Positions 14,451-23,524 of a DNA stretch of 64,000 bases are shown here, piece by piece. Origin of the DNA: Saccharomonospora marina XMU15 (GTDB taxonomy: Bacteria > Actinomycetota > Actinomycetes > Mycobacteriales > Pseudonocardiaceae); contig NZ_CM001439.1 in the NCBI RefSeq assembly GCF_000244955.1, forward strand, positions 1-64,000, read 5' to 3'. Made by a program: the position numbers and the translations under genes. Position 1 is the stretch's first letter, and every line of letters begins with the position of its first letter. Under the pieces are notes generated by a model. That model did not search any database. It was not told the DNA's origin and saw only the letters and a program-made list of their open reading frames with translations.

Positions 14451-15038
14451 ATGACCAAGACGGCGAAGGCAGACCTGCACCGCTACTTGCGCACGGCACG
14501 CGAGGCGATGCTGTGGAAACTCGAGGGGCTTTCGGAGTACGACATCCGAAGGCCGATGACCCCGACGGGCACGAACCTGTTGGGTTTGGTGAAGCACCTC
14601 GCCGGGGTCGAGTACGGCTACTTCGGCGAGACCTTCGGCCGCCCGGACCACGAGGAATTGCCTTGGCTGGAAGGCAGTGCGGAAACCAACGCGGACATGT
14701 GGGCCACCGCTGACGAGTCGCGTGACTACATCGTCGGCCTGTACAAGCGGGCGGCCGAGCACGCGGACGCAACCATCGAGGGGCACGAGCTCGATGCGGT
14801 GGGTCATGTTCGGCACTGGCCGCCGCAGCTGCGAGAGGCAACGTTGCACCTGATCCTCGTCCACGTTATTGCGGAGACGAACCGACATGCAGGCCATGCG
14901 GACATCGTCCGCGAGTTGATCGACAGCGCCGTCGGCCTGCGCCCCGACCGCGACAACATGTTCGAGGGCGATCGGGACTGGTGGGAGTCCTACCGGCTGC
15001 GGCTGGAACAAGTGGCCAGGCAGGCCGGTACTTCCTGA
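14451..15038 (+). CDS. DinB superfamily (DUF664) protein
   Basis: This 195-residue protein has the four-helix DinB/YfiT-like pattern: KADLHRYLRTAREAMLWKLEGL, NLLGLVKHLAGVEYGYFGETFG and TLHLILVHVIAETNRHAGHADI. The spaced histidines in LVKHLAG, LVHVIAETNRHAGH could form the metal site of the family. Members are often putative thiol-dependent transferases or hydrolases. The substrate is unknown. It is probably a monocistronic gene. Confidence 0.87.
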   Translation: MTKTAKADLHRYLRTAREAMLWKLEGLSEYDIRRPMTPTGTNLLGLVKHLAGVEYGYFGETFGRPDHEELPWLEGSAETNADMWATADESRDYIVGLYKRAAEHADATIEGHELDAVGHVRHWPPQLREATLHLILVHVIAETNRHAGHADIVRELIDSAVGLRPDRDNMFEGDRDWWESYRLRLEQVARQAGTS

Positions 15039-15142
15039 CCGCTTCGCCACGCCATGTCACTCACGAGCACTGCTGCCGAAGCTGGGGGATTCGGGTCGCT
15101 CTCAGCGGGTAGCTACGAATTGGTGACATGAGGTGAACGGAG

Positions 15143-15592
15143 ATGAAGGAGATGACCGGCAGGCGCGCGGATTTCCTGTTACAGGCTTTCGTCGATGCGG
15201 CGAACCAGATGGACGACTTCAGCATGGCACTCACCCTTAGCGTGCCAGGCGGCATCGTGACGGGTGACCTCGTTACAGCATCCAGATGGATGAACGAGGT
15301 GGCGACCTTGGTGGAGATGGACGGGTCAGAAGCTGCCTATCACGTGGCGAACGTCTACAGAGAGCAGGCGGGGCTTTACCGGAGGCGGCGTGCTCAGAAC
15401 CGGGGCGAGGTGCTCGGTGAGGTGACCTACATCCACCTGCGTGACGCGCAATGGGTGACCGGCTCCGGCATGTTGGGCCCGGAACCCGGGATTCACTGGC
15501 GTGGGCTCATTGTCGACGTGGCCGGCTGGTCGCTGGGCCGCCTGCCCCTACCTGTCATGCCGGAACAGGGGGCTATGCAGGGTGCGTATTGA
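15143..15592 (+). CDS. GvpU-like protein (orphan)
   Basis: A 149-residue protein whose pattern (FLLQAFVDAANQMDDFSMALTLSVPGG, then TYIHLRDAQWV and HWRGLIVDVAGWSLGRLPLP) resembles the gas-vesicle accessory protein GvpU of Bacillus as I remember it. No other gas-vesicle gene is visible in the window, so a gas-vesicle role cannot be assumed. It starts at ATG 15143 behind a GGAG-type ribosome site. It ends 3 bases before the parS-like palindrome. Confidence 0.65.
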   Translation: MKEMTGRRADFLLQAFVDAANQMDDFSMALTLSVPGGIVTGDLVTASRWMNEVATLVEMDGSEAAYHVANVYREQAGLYRRRRAQNRGEVLGEVTYIHLRDAQWVTGSGMLGPEPGIHWRGLIVDVAGWSLGRLPLPVMPEQGAMQGAY

Positions 15593-15595
15593 CTT

Positions 15596-15609
15596 GTTCC
15601 ACGTGGAAC
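15596..15609. other. parS: parS-like palindrome
   Basis: GTTCCACGTGGAAC is a perfect 14-base palindrome that differs from the actinobacterial ParB-binding consensus GTTTCACGTGAAAC by one symmetrical base pair. It lies between convergent genes about 13 kb from oriC, which is where parS sites cluster. It is therefore a likely centromere site for ParAB, though no parAB gene is in the window. Confidence 0.6.
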
Positions 15610-15615
15610 CGCGAC

Positions 15616-15843
15616 TCAACGCTGCTTGCGGGCTTCGGCCTCGCTCGCCTGCTCCTCGGCGCGCTTGGCCTCCTGCTCCTTTTCGGCAGCCGTCTGCTGC
15701 GCACGGCCCTTCTCTTGTTGGGCGCTGCCCTCGCGTTCCATGTCGTCTCGGCCGAAGAACGTGCCAGCGGTCTCCTTGACCCGTCCCTTCATATCCTCAA
15801 CGGCGCCCTTGATGCCTTCCTGGCGTTCGTCGCGTTCAGCCAT
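15616..15843 (-). CDS. CsbD-like stress protein
   Basis: This 75-residue, highly charged, alanine- and glutamate-rich protein begins MAERDERQEGIKGAVEDMKGRVKETAG. The DxxxGxxKExxG repeat-like start is typical of CsbD family proteins, which are small hydrophilic stress-induced proteins of unknown activity. The ATG at 15843 is preferred to a longer frame because CsbD homology begins there. Confidence 0.8.
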   Translation of the reverse strand: MAERDERQEGIKGAVEDMKGRVKETAGTFFGRDDMEREGSAQQEKGRAQQTAAEKEQEAKRAEEQASEAEARKQR

Positions 15844-15978
15844 GGGTCTGCCTCGCTCTCGCAAAAAGGTTGTGCAGGGCAACTACCCGTGACCCGTACC
15901 GGATAAACGTAAGGGTGAGCGGGTGCAGTAGCATCGCGATGGCACGGTCAGCAGGTTGTCGTCGAGGAGGGCTTCACC

Positions 15979-16170
15979 GTGAAGAAGCTGTTGGCACTCG
16001 CGGTTGTCGCGGGCGGCGTGTTCTTCGTGATCAAGCGCAACAGGGACGCCAAGGCGGAGGCGGACCTTTGGCGCGAGGCCACCGCACCTACCGAGCGTCC
16101 GATGAGCGGTGTGTCTCCTAACGGCAGCACACCGGCGAAGGCGAGCTCGGATTCCGCGAGCAAGAACTGA
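15979..16170 (+). CDS. DLW-39 family small protein
   Basis: A 63-residue protein: MKKLLALAVVAGGVFFVIKR, one hydrophobic helix (signal anchor), followed by a short tail with the family's DLWREAT motif. The DLW-39 family occurs in this position, just before tRNA-Ala, in many actinobacteria. The function is unknown. GTG start with GAGGAGG 8 bases upstream. Confidence 0.88.
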   Translation: MKKLLALAVVAGGVFFVIKRNRDAKAEADLWREATAPTERPMSGVSPNGSTPAKASSDSASKN

Positions 16171-16175
16171 ACTTC

Positions 16176-18072
<1,897 letters not shown>

Positions 18073-18076
<4 letters not shown>

Positions 18077-18333
18077 CGCACACTCGTCTCGGTCGCCGAG
18101 TGCTCGGGCTCGATGAAAACGTCAACGAGGTGAAGGCCGAGCTGCTCGATAAGGCGTTGGCACGCCGCGCGCTGCGCCTCCAGGGAGGCGGCCGTGGCCG
18201 GGGCTTGTGATGCCACGCGCCGATAGGTGACGACCCGAAGCTTCGGCTCCACCGCGGTCGAGGCCGCCAATAGCACTGCGGGGGAAACACCCTCGCACGA
18301 GTTGTCGGAAGGTTCTGCGGTCGCGCCGGTCAT
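18073..18333 (-). CDS. Truncated recombinase-like small protein lacking the catalytic serine
   Basis: This 86-residue protein resembles the N-terminus of the adjacent large recombinase: AVEPKLRVVTYRRVASQ against AVEPGSRAVIYLRVSSAG, then LIEQLGLHLVDVFIEPEHSATE against the EQLGLTIIDEYVEPGRTATE segment. The residue aligned with the nucleophile Ser48 is Ala41, and the protein ends where the catalytic domain would continue. It cannot cut DNA in the usual way. Its TGA overlaps the integrase ATG by the ATGA arrangement, so the two are translationally coupled. A regulatory role is inference; a remnant of duplication is the alternative. Confidence 0.75.
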
Positions 18334-18638
18334 CCCACGCTCTTCTCGTCTAGTTCGGAATGGGAGATCGCCACAAATGGCTTTTGCCTCGAAACGTCGG
18401 CATCTCCTTTTGTTTAATTCAAAATATTACCTCGATATGCCGCAGTTATTTACGCCGCTTCTGGGCGGTCGATTTGAGGCGCATCTTCGTCTTGTGTTGC
18501 TGTTGTTGCGAGACTGACGATGACTTTTGCGAGCTTGCGAATATCGGGTGGATCGTGGCGAATGCCTCGGATCACAACGCCTTGAGTATTGGCGGCGCGG
18601 CGGTTTCTCTGCCTTCTCTTTCTCTGCGGAGCCATAGT
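18334..18638 (-). promoter_or_regulatory. AT-rich leader of the recombinase operon
   Basis: This 305-base gap separates the end of the modification operon from the recombinase pair. Around 18395-18460 it is markedly AT-rich for this genome (TTTGTTTAATTCAAAATATT on the plus strand), which suits a minus-strand promoter for the recombinase genes. I see no convincing gene in it. No exact -10/-35 is called. Confidence 0.45.
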
Positions 18639-18926
18639 TCACCCCGCTGCGGAACTGGACGGCCGCGCGCCTTCGTTGTCCGCCGGACCGCGGAGGCTCC
18701 GGGCGGGGCCATCTCCGGTCGCCAGCAACCGCGTTGGCGAGCCGTTGGGTCGTGTTGACGAGCGGTTAGCCTGGAGCCTGCGGGCCGAGGTTGGGCGGGC
18801 CGACACGAAGGTTGGCTGTTCCGGCCGAACGGGATAGCCCTCCCGCCGGAGTTCATCGTTGACTTCCCGCTGTAGTGCGGTGATGGCCTCGATCGTCAAT
18901 CCGTCCGGGTAGTGGTTGGTGGCCAT
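18639..18926 (-). CDS. Small unknown protein coupled to recombinase-domain protein
   Basis: This 95-residue frame starts MATNHYPDGLTIEAITALQR and has a short helical N-terminal half followed by an Arg/Ser/Pro-rich, probably disordered tail. Its ATG shares one base with the upstream stop (TGATG), so it is likely translated by coupling. No family is recognised. The coupling and plausible N-terminal half argue that it is real; the tail is less certain. Confidence 0.5.
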   Translation of the reverse strand: MATNHYPDGLTIEAITALQREVNDELRREGYPVRPEQPTFVSARPTSARRLQANRSSTRPNGSPTRLLATGDGPARSLRGPADNEGARPSSSAAG

Positions 18927-19663
18927 CACGCGGCCCTCCGGTGATCGGGCGACAGCGCATTCGCGGAGTCGCCTGCCTCGGCCGAGGCAGGGACACCCCA
19001 CGAGCGATGGTCGGCAGCGGCGAACTCCTCGACGGTCACCAGCGGCGGGTGCACCCACACCTCCGACCAGACCCAGTCGGCTCGCGGGGTCGGCTTTCCG
19101 TGGTGGGTGCGCCCCCAGACCTGGCGGCCGAGGTACTTCGGGTTGCGCAGGATCGCCCGCACAATCGCCACCGTCCACACGCCGGGCTCGCCCGTCTCGG
19201 GGTCCAACGGCGCGGGGTAGCGAGACGCGGCGAGTCGGCGACGGATCTCCGTGGTGGACAAGCGATCCTCGCCTCTCCACACGAAGATCATCCGCACCGT
19301 GGACGCTTCGACCGGTTCGATGAGCAGCCGAGTGCGCCAGCGCGCTCGGCGGCCAGCCGGAGTGACCCGGACCCGCCGGGCGCGATAGCCATAAGGCACG
19401 TCTCCGGTGTTGAAACCGGCGCGCACCAATTCCTCGGACACGGTGCGGGCCGCAGCAAGGTTTGCAGCGTGGTAGTCGCGCAGGACGCGCTGCCGCACGC
19501 GCCACGACGGCGTGGCCTCACCGGTGTCCGGCTCTGTTGCCGACCCGAACAGCCGGGCGCCCATCGCTGTGAGGCGCTGCCCGAAGGTCTGGCGGCCGGC
19601 GGTCGCAGCCCAACGCGGAATGCGGTCGCTGGACTCATCCTGCGCGGTGTTGTTCGAAGGCAT
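18926..19663 (-). CDS. Recombinase DNA-binding-domain protein without catalytic domain
   Basis: This 245-residue protein contains the Recombinase domain of large serine recombinases (GFNTGDVPYGYRARRVRVTP, IRRRLAASRYPAP, WTVAIVRAILRNPKYLGRQVW) but starts without a resolvase domain. Its N-terminus is 80 residues of unrelated polar sequence, and no serine active site is present. It may bind DNA of the element or another site as an accessory factor. The ATG at 19663 has a GGAGAA ribosome site. It lies 25 bases after the DpdA-like gene and belongs to the same operon. Confidence 0.8.
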   Translation of the reverse strand: MPSNNTAQDESSDRIPRWAATAGRQTFGQRLTAMGARLFGSATEPDTGEATPSWRVRQRVLRDYHAANLAAARTVSEELVRAGFNTGDVPYGYRARRVRVTPAGRRARWRTRLLIEPVEASTVRMIFVWRGEDRLSTTEIRRRLAASRYPAPLDPETGEPGVWTVAIVRAILRNPKYLGRQVWGRTHHGKPTPRADWVWSEVWVHPPLVTVEEFAAADHRSWGVPASAEAGDSANALSPDHRRAA

Positions 19664-19688
19664 GGCGGTTCTCCAATTCCGTGAAGGG

Positions 19689-20585
19689 CTATGAGGCGCG
19701 CGAGGTCTGCGCGCGAGTGGGCGTCCGGCCTCCAGCCTGGCGCGGACGCGGCGAGCCAGGGCGGGTGCGTCCGTTTCTTTGGCCGCGTGCTCGCGGTCCC
19801 TTGCCGCGCGCGGAAGTCGGCCCGCGGTCGGGCTGGTGGCCTGGTTCTTCGGCGCGCAAGGAGGTCAGAAGCCGGGTATGCCAGGCCAGCGCGAAGCGCA
19901 GGCAGTTGGATTCGCTGCGGTGGCTGGGCGTGCAGCCGGGCACATACCTGCCCCGGAAACTCCAGGCTGCCGAGTCGCTGCTGGAGATCGCGTCGGCATA
20001 TCGGCCCAGCCCGAGTACCTTCGCTCCGAAAGCGTGCAAGCGGTACCCGCGAGCCGACAGCGATCGCATGATCTGCTCGACTTCCGCGGTGTGCTGACGA
20101 CGGCACACACTGCCCACCCCGACCAGCGGCAGCGCGGCGAGATCGACGCCATGTCGTTCGTAGAGATCGGCGCACCGGTTGTAGTCCGCAATGGACTGGC
20201 CTTGCAGCACGGGGATGATCGGCAGCTCGGGCGCGAGATCGCGCAGCCGTAGGTAGTTGGTGACGGTGCGGTTCTGGTGGACGCGCACCGTCGCGCCGGT
20301 GCGTGCCAGAACATGGCTCTCCGTCATGTGGTCCATTGGCGCGGCCCACTCGAGGTGGCTGATCTCGGTGGCGTAGCGGCGAAGTGCCGCGACGTAGCCG
20401 CGTTCGTCGATGCGCCACCGGCCGTGCATCGACAACTCCGTGAAGCCTCCTGGGTCGCACGCCCACGGCCCGGTCGCGCGCGGCAGGCTGCGCCGCTTGG
20501 CCAGCCTGCGGTGGGAGACCAGCAGCGGGACACCGAGATCGCGGGTGAGCCAGGACGGCTGATGGGTGCCCAGGTAGAACCTCAT
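19689..20585 (-). CDS. DpdA-like (queuine tRNA-ribosyltransferase-fold) DNA-modification protein
   Basis: This 298-residue protein starts MRFYLGTHQPSWLTRDLGVPLLVSH. It carries segments typical of the DpdA/TGT-like family: PIIPVLQGQSIADYNRCADLY, LPLVGVGSVCRRQHTAEVEQI, YRLHAFGAKVLGL and AISSSDSAAWSFRGR. DpdA enzymes exchange guanine in DNA for a 7-deazaguanine base. The last 60 residues are a basic, proline-rich tail. The start overlaps the VUT transporter stop (ATGA). No preQ0-synthesis genes are nearby, so the base would have to be imported. The family call is from remembered motifs; the substrate is inferred. Confidence 0.7.
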   Translation of the reverse strand: MRFYLGTHQPSWLTRDLGVPLLVSHRRLAKRRSLPRATGPWACDPGGFTELSMHGRWRIDERGYVAALRRYATEISHLEWAAPMDHMTESHVLARTGATVRVHQNRTVTNYLRLRDLAPELPIIPVLQGQSIADYNRCADLYERHGVDLAALPLVGVGSVCRRQHTAEVEQIMRSLSARGYRLHAFGAKVLGLGRYADAISSSDSAAWSFRGRYVPGCTPSHRSESNCLRFALAWHTRLLTSLRAEEPGHQPDRGPTSARGKGPRARGQRNGRTRPGSPRPRQAGGRTPTRAQTSRAS

Positions 20586-21130
20586 CGCGACACCGCCCGC
20601 CGAGCGAGCTTCGCCGCCAGTAATGCCGCGACGGTGAGCACGGTCGCGACCGTCTTGCCGAGGATCTGACCGGGCACTGCGGCGAAGGATCCGAACGCCA
20701 GCGGCACGAACAGGACGCTGTCGCTGACCAGTCCGACGACGTTCGAGCCGACGACCGCGCCCAGCCGTGACCGGACCCGAATCCGGCCGTAGATGACTGA
20801 GTCGAGGCACTCGGACACGGCGAACGCGACGACGCTCGCGACGGCGATCTGCGGTGAGGCCAACGACCAGGACAGCCATGCCCCCACCACGATCGCGGCG
20901 AGAACGCCCGACGTGCCCAGGGCTTCGTGCAGCAGGTCTCGCAGCGTCAGCGTCACCCCGGCCCACAGCGTGCCGGCGGGCACGATCAGCGAGCCGACGA
21001 GCAGAGCCGCCCAGTGCGTGGAGGCCCAGTTCGCCATCACCACCGAGCCGACGTAGGCGGCCGACACCGCCAGCCCCGACCAGCGGAGTCCATGCCCTGC
21101 CTCCGCGCGTGAGCGCGGCAGCCCGGTCAT
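20582..21130 (-). CDS. VUT-family queuosine precursor transporter (YhhQ-like)
   Basis: A 182-residue integral membrane protein with about five to six hydrophobic segments. The patterns IVPAGTLWAGVTLTLRDLLHEALG, AFAVSECLDSVIYGRIRVRSR and GSNVVGLVSDSVLFVPLAFGS are those of the VUT/YhhQ family, which imports queuosine precursors such as preQ0, preQ1 or queuine. Its stop and start overlap its neighbours by ATGA on both sides. The pairing with the DpdA-like enzyme suggests it supplies the base for DNA modification. Confidence 0.78.
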   Translation of the reverse strand: MTGLPRSRAEAGHGLRWSGLAVSAAYVGSVVMANWASTHWAALLVGSLIVPAGTLWAGVTLTLRDLLHEALGTSGVLAAIVVGAWLSWSLASPQIAVASVVAFAVSECLDSVIYGRIRVRSRLGAVVGSNVVGLVSDSVLFVPLAFGSFAAVPGQILGKTVATVLTVAALLAAKLARRAVSR

Positions 21131-22043
21131 GCCGCACGCTCCGCGGGGACTGGGTCGCCGGACCGGCACGACCACGGCGAGCAGCCGTCGGGATCGTCCT
21201 CCTCCACCGCCTTGGCGGAGACCAGCCGCAGGTGGCGCTTTCCGGGAGCGGGCGGGTCGAGGTCGACTTCGTCGAGCGGCTGACAAGACCGGTGCAGGAA
21301 GTACTGCCCGCGCAGTTCCTGGCCCTGCCGGGTGGCGTGCGGGTAGCCGTCGCGGATGGCGCGGTCGAACTCGACCGCTTCGGCCCAGCCGTCGGGGTCG
21401 TTGTCGCGGAGCCAGCGCCAGCCCGCGTTGCCGTGGAACGCCCGATGCAGGCGCTTTTCACTGTTTCGCCGAACCCGCGTTCGGCGAGATAGTCGGCGCA
21501 CCGGGCGCGGTCCCAGCCGAGGTCGATCAGCGGGAACACGTTGCGCAGGTATTTGACGCCGGAGTCCTTGGCGCGGGTGAACTCGTCGGTGCTGATGCCG
21601 ATGGCCTGCTCCACATACAGCCCGCGCGGCACCCGTCGCGGATGCGGGTAGCCGAGCAGTTCACGCGCCGCCTTCTTCAGCGGCGAAATTTTGTACTCGC
21701 TAGTACATTGCCTGCGCGCCAAGCCTCGGCTGCCGTCGGGGTTGAGCACGTGCAGCGGCATCGACACGAACCGGTGGGCCGGGTCGAGCGCGTCGTCGCG
21801 GATGTTGCCCGCCGACACCGTGCGCACCGGAATGCCGAACTTTGCGGCGTGCGCACGGAGCCGGGCGAGGTTCGCGTAGACGGCGCGTGGTTCCCAGCCG
21901 GTGTCGGCGAACAGGGCGACGTCGAAGCGCGGAATGACGCCTTCGCAGGCCAGCAGCAGGACGGCGCTGCTCTGGACCCCGGCGCCCAGCGAGAGGCATC
22001 GCAAGACCGGACCGGCGTCGTGAGTGGAGGCTGGTTTGGTCAT
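21127..22043 (-). pseudogene. PAPS-reductase-like gene, frameshifted
   Basis: The N-terminal 200 residues (LRCLSLGAGVQSSAVLLLAC, ALFADTGWEPRAVY, ARRQCTSEYKISPLKK) form a PP-loop, PAPS-reductase-like domain common in phages and elements. At about 21440-21446 the frame changes: GETVKSACIG continues in another frame as FHGNAGWRWLRDNDPDGWAEAV. The expected motif is ACIGCPFHGN, so four bases (one Cys codon plus one) appear lost; 917 bases plus 4 restores a whole codon count. The start overlaps the methyltransferase stop (ATGA). It is either a true pseudogene or a sequence error. Substrate unknown. Confidence 0.8.
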
Positions 22044-23524
22044 GCCGCGTTCGCCTCCTCTGCGTATCCGGAGGGCTCGGTGGAACCGGCGCCGAGGAGC
22101 GCGGCGAGGTCGTCGAGCAGCAACCCGACGGCGTACGTGGCCTGCTGCGGGACGACACCGTTGCCCAACGCACGAAGCTGCGCGGTGCGCGGCAGCGGAA
22201 GAGCCGTCACCCAGCCCGGCTCGAGCCCTTGGAGCCACTCGACGAAGACAGGAGCCAACACGGGACGCCCATGGACACCCGGTTGCGTGGGAAACGGTGC
22301 CGGTCGCCCAAGCACCTGTTCCCAGCGCCGAACGGCCGGCGCGTAGTCGCCCCAGTCCACCTCGGGATGCACGGCTGCTGGCGAGGCGAGATCCGGGTCG
22401 GCGACGGCTACGAGATGCCGCCGCCCGCTTCCGGGACGAGCAGGCGCATCACCGCCGACGGCAGCATCAGGTCGCCCTTGGACCCCCGCTGCGCCGGACA
22501 GCCCTTCGTCCCGTCGGTCGCCCGCGGCGTCGGCAGGAACGCCTCGGGATCCACCAGCGGAAGCACCTGCTGCGACAGCGGCGGCCGGAAACCCGCACCC
22601 GCCCGGCGTCCTGCCGTGCCCGTGTCCGAGGCCCTCGGCGTCGGCAGCAGCCGCGCCTCGTCGGGCAGCGACGGACCACCACCCTGCGTCCTGCGAGTGC
22701 AGTTCTTCGCATCCGAGGCGGTCGGCGTAGGCAGCAGCTTCATCACCGCGTCCACCGCGTCGTGCAGATTCACTTGATGCCCACCAGCTCGACGCCGCAC
22801 CGGATCCGCCGGACCTCGATTGTCGCCGTCGCGCGCTTGCGGGGTCGGCAGCATCCGGGGAGGAAGCGAAGCGGGGCCAGGCGAGCAGGAACACCCGTTC
22901 TCTGCGGTGTGCCGCGCCGATGTCGGCGGCGCGGACGCTACGCCAGAGCGCGTCATACCCCGCTTCGGCCAGGTCGCCGAGTACACGGTGGAGACCTCCG
23001 TTGCGCCAGCGAAGCGCGGCGACGTTCTCCACGACGAGCAGCGCGGGTCGTAGTACGCGAACGCCCGCCACGATGTCTGTCCACAGTCCACTGCGATGGC
23101 CCTTCTCGATACCCACGCGCCGCCCGGCGGCGGAGATGTCCTGACACGGGAACCCGGCCGTCAGGACGTCGACCGGCTCGACGTTCGTCCAGTCGATGGC
23201 ACGGACGTCGCCGAGGTTGGGGATGCCCGGCAACCGGGCGGCGAGGATCGCGGCGATGTGCGGGTCAGGGTCGGCGCACCAGGCCAGCCGACCCCCGCCG
23301 AGTGCGGCAATCACCCCGAGGTCCAGTCCGCCATAGCCGGTGCAGACCGACCCGACGACAGGTCCGGGGCTCGCGCCGATCGACACGTTCTGCCGTACTT
23401 CGTCCGGCACGGTCTGCGCGGTGGCCGCCCGCACCGCCCCCGCCGCCGTCGTGGTGACGGCGACGAGGGCGGGGGCGGAGTTGCGCCCCGACCGGGCTCG
23501 GGTGCGGGGTGGCCGGGTGGTCAT
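22040..23524 (-). CDS. DNA cytosine-5 methyltransferase, middle part in a shifted frame
   Basis: The enzyme methylates cytosine C5 in DNA. Motif I is VGSVCTGYGGLDLG, the nucleophile is Cys127 in GFPCQDIS, motif VI is VVENVAAL, motif VIII AHRRERVFLLAW, and the C-terminal motif LRALGNGVVPQ. From about 22870 to 22420 the open main frame is low-complexity Ala/Gly/Arg, while the +1 frame encodes four LPTPxAxD repeats typical of the target-recognition region of this family. Removing one base from the G run at 22873-22876 and adding one near 22416-22423 restores a smooth protein. The net frame is intact, so the gene may be fully functional if these are sequence errors. Confidence 0.85.
   Translation of the reverse strand: MTTRPPRTRARSGRNSAPALVAVTTTAAGAVRAATAQTVPDEVRQNVSIGASPGPVVGSVCTGYGGLDLGVIAALGGGRLAWCADPDPHIAAILAARLPGIPNLGDVRAIDWTNVEPVDVLTAGFPCQDISAAGRRVGIEKGHRSGLWTDIVAGVRVLRPALLVVENVAALRWRNGGLHRVLGDLAEAGYDALWRSVRAADIGAAHRRERVFLLAWPRFASSPDAADPASARRRQSRSGGSGAASSWWASSESARRGGRGDEAAAYADRLGCEELHSQDAGWWSVAARRGAAAADAEGLGHGHGRTPGGCGFPAAAVAAGASAGGSRGVPADAAGDRRDEGLSGAAGVQGRPDAAVGGDAPARPGSGRRHLVAVADPDLASPAAVHPEVDWGDYAPAVRRWEQVLGRPAPFPTQPGVHGRPVLAPVFVEWLQGLEPGWVTALPLPRTAQLRALGNGVVPQQATYAVGLLLDDLAALLGAGSTEPSGYAEEANAA

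Noticed and set aside
18927-19505. Long extension of the small 18639-18926 gene
   Set aside because: It reads through the recombinase-domain gene in a wrong frame; the TGATG overlap marks the real start.
19689-22238. Single 849-residue fusion joining the PAPS-reductase-like and DpdA-like genes
   Set aside because: The middle is Ala/Arg/Gly-rich frame noise. The VUT transporter and the end of the PAPS-reductase-like gene use other frames there, and the DpdA-like gene has its own overlapping ATG.
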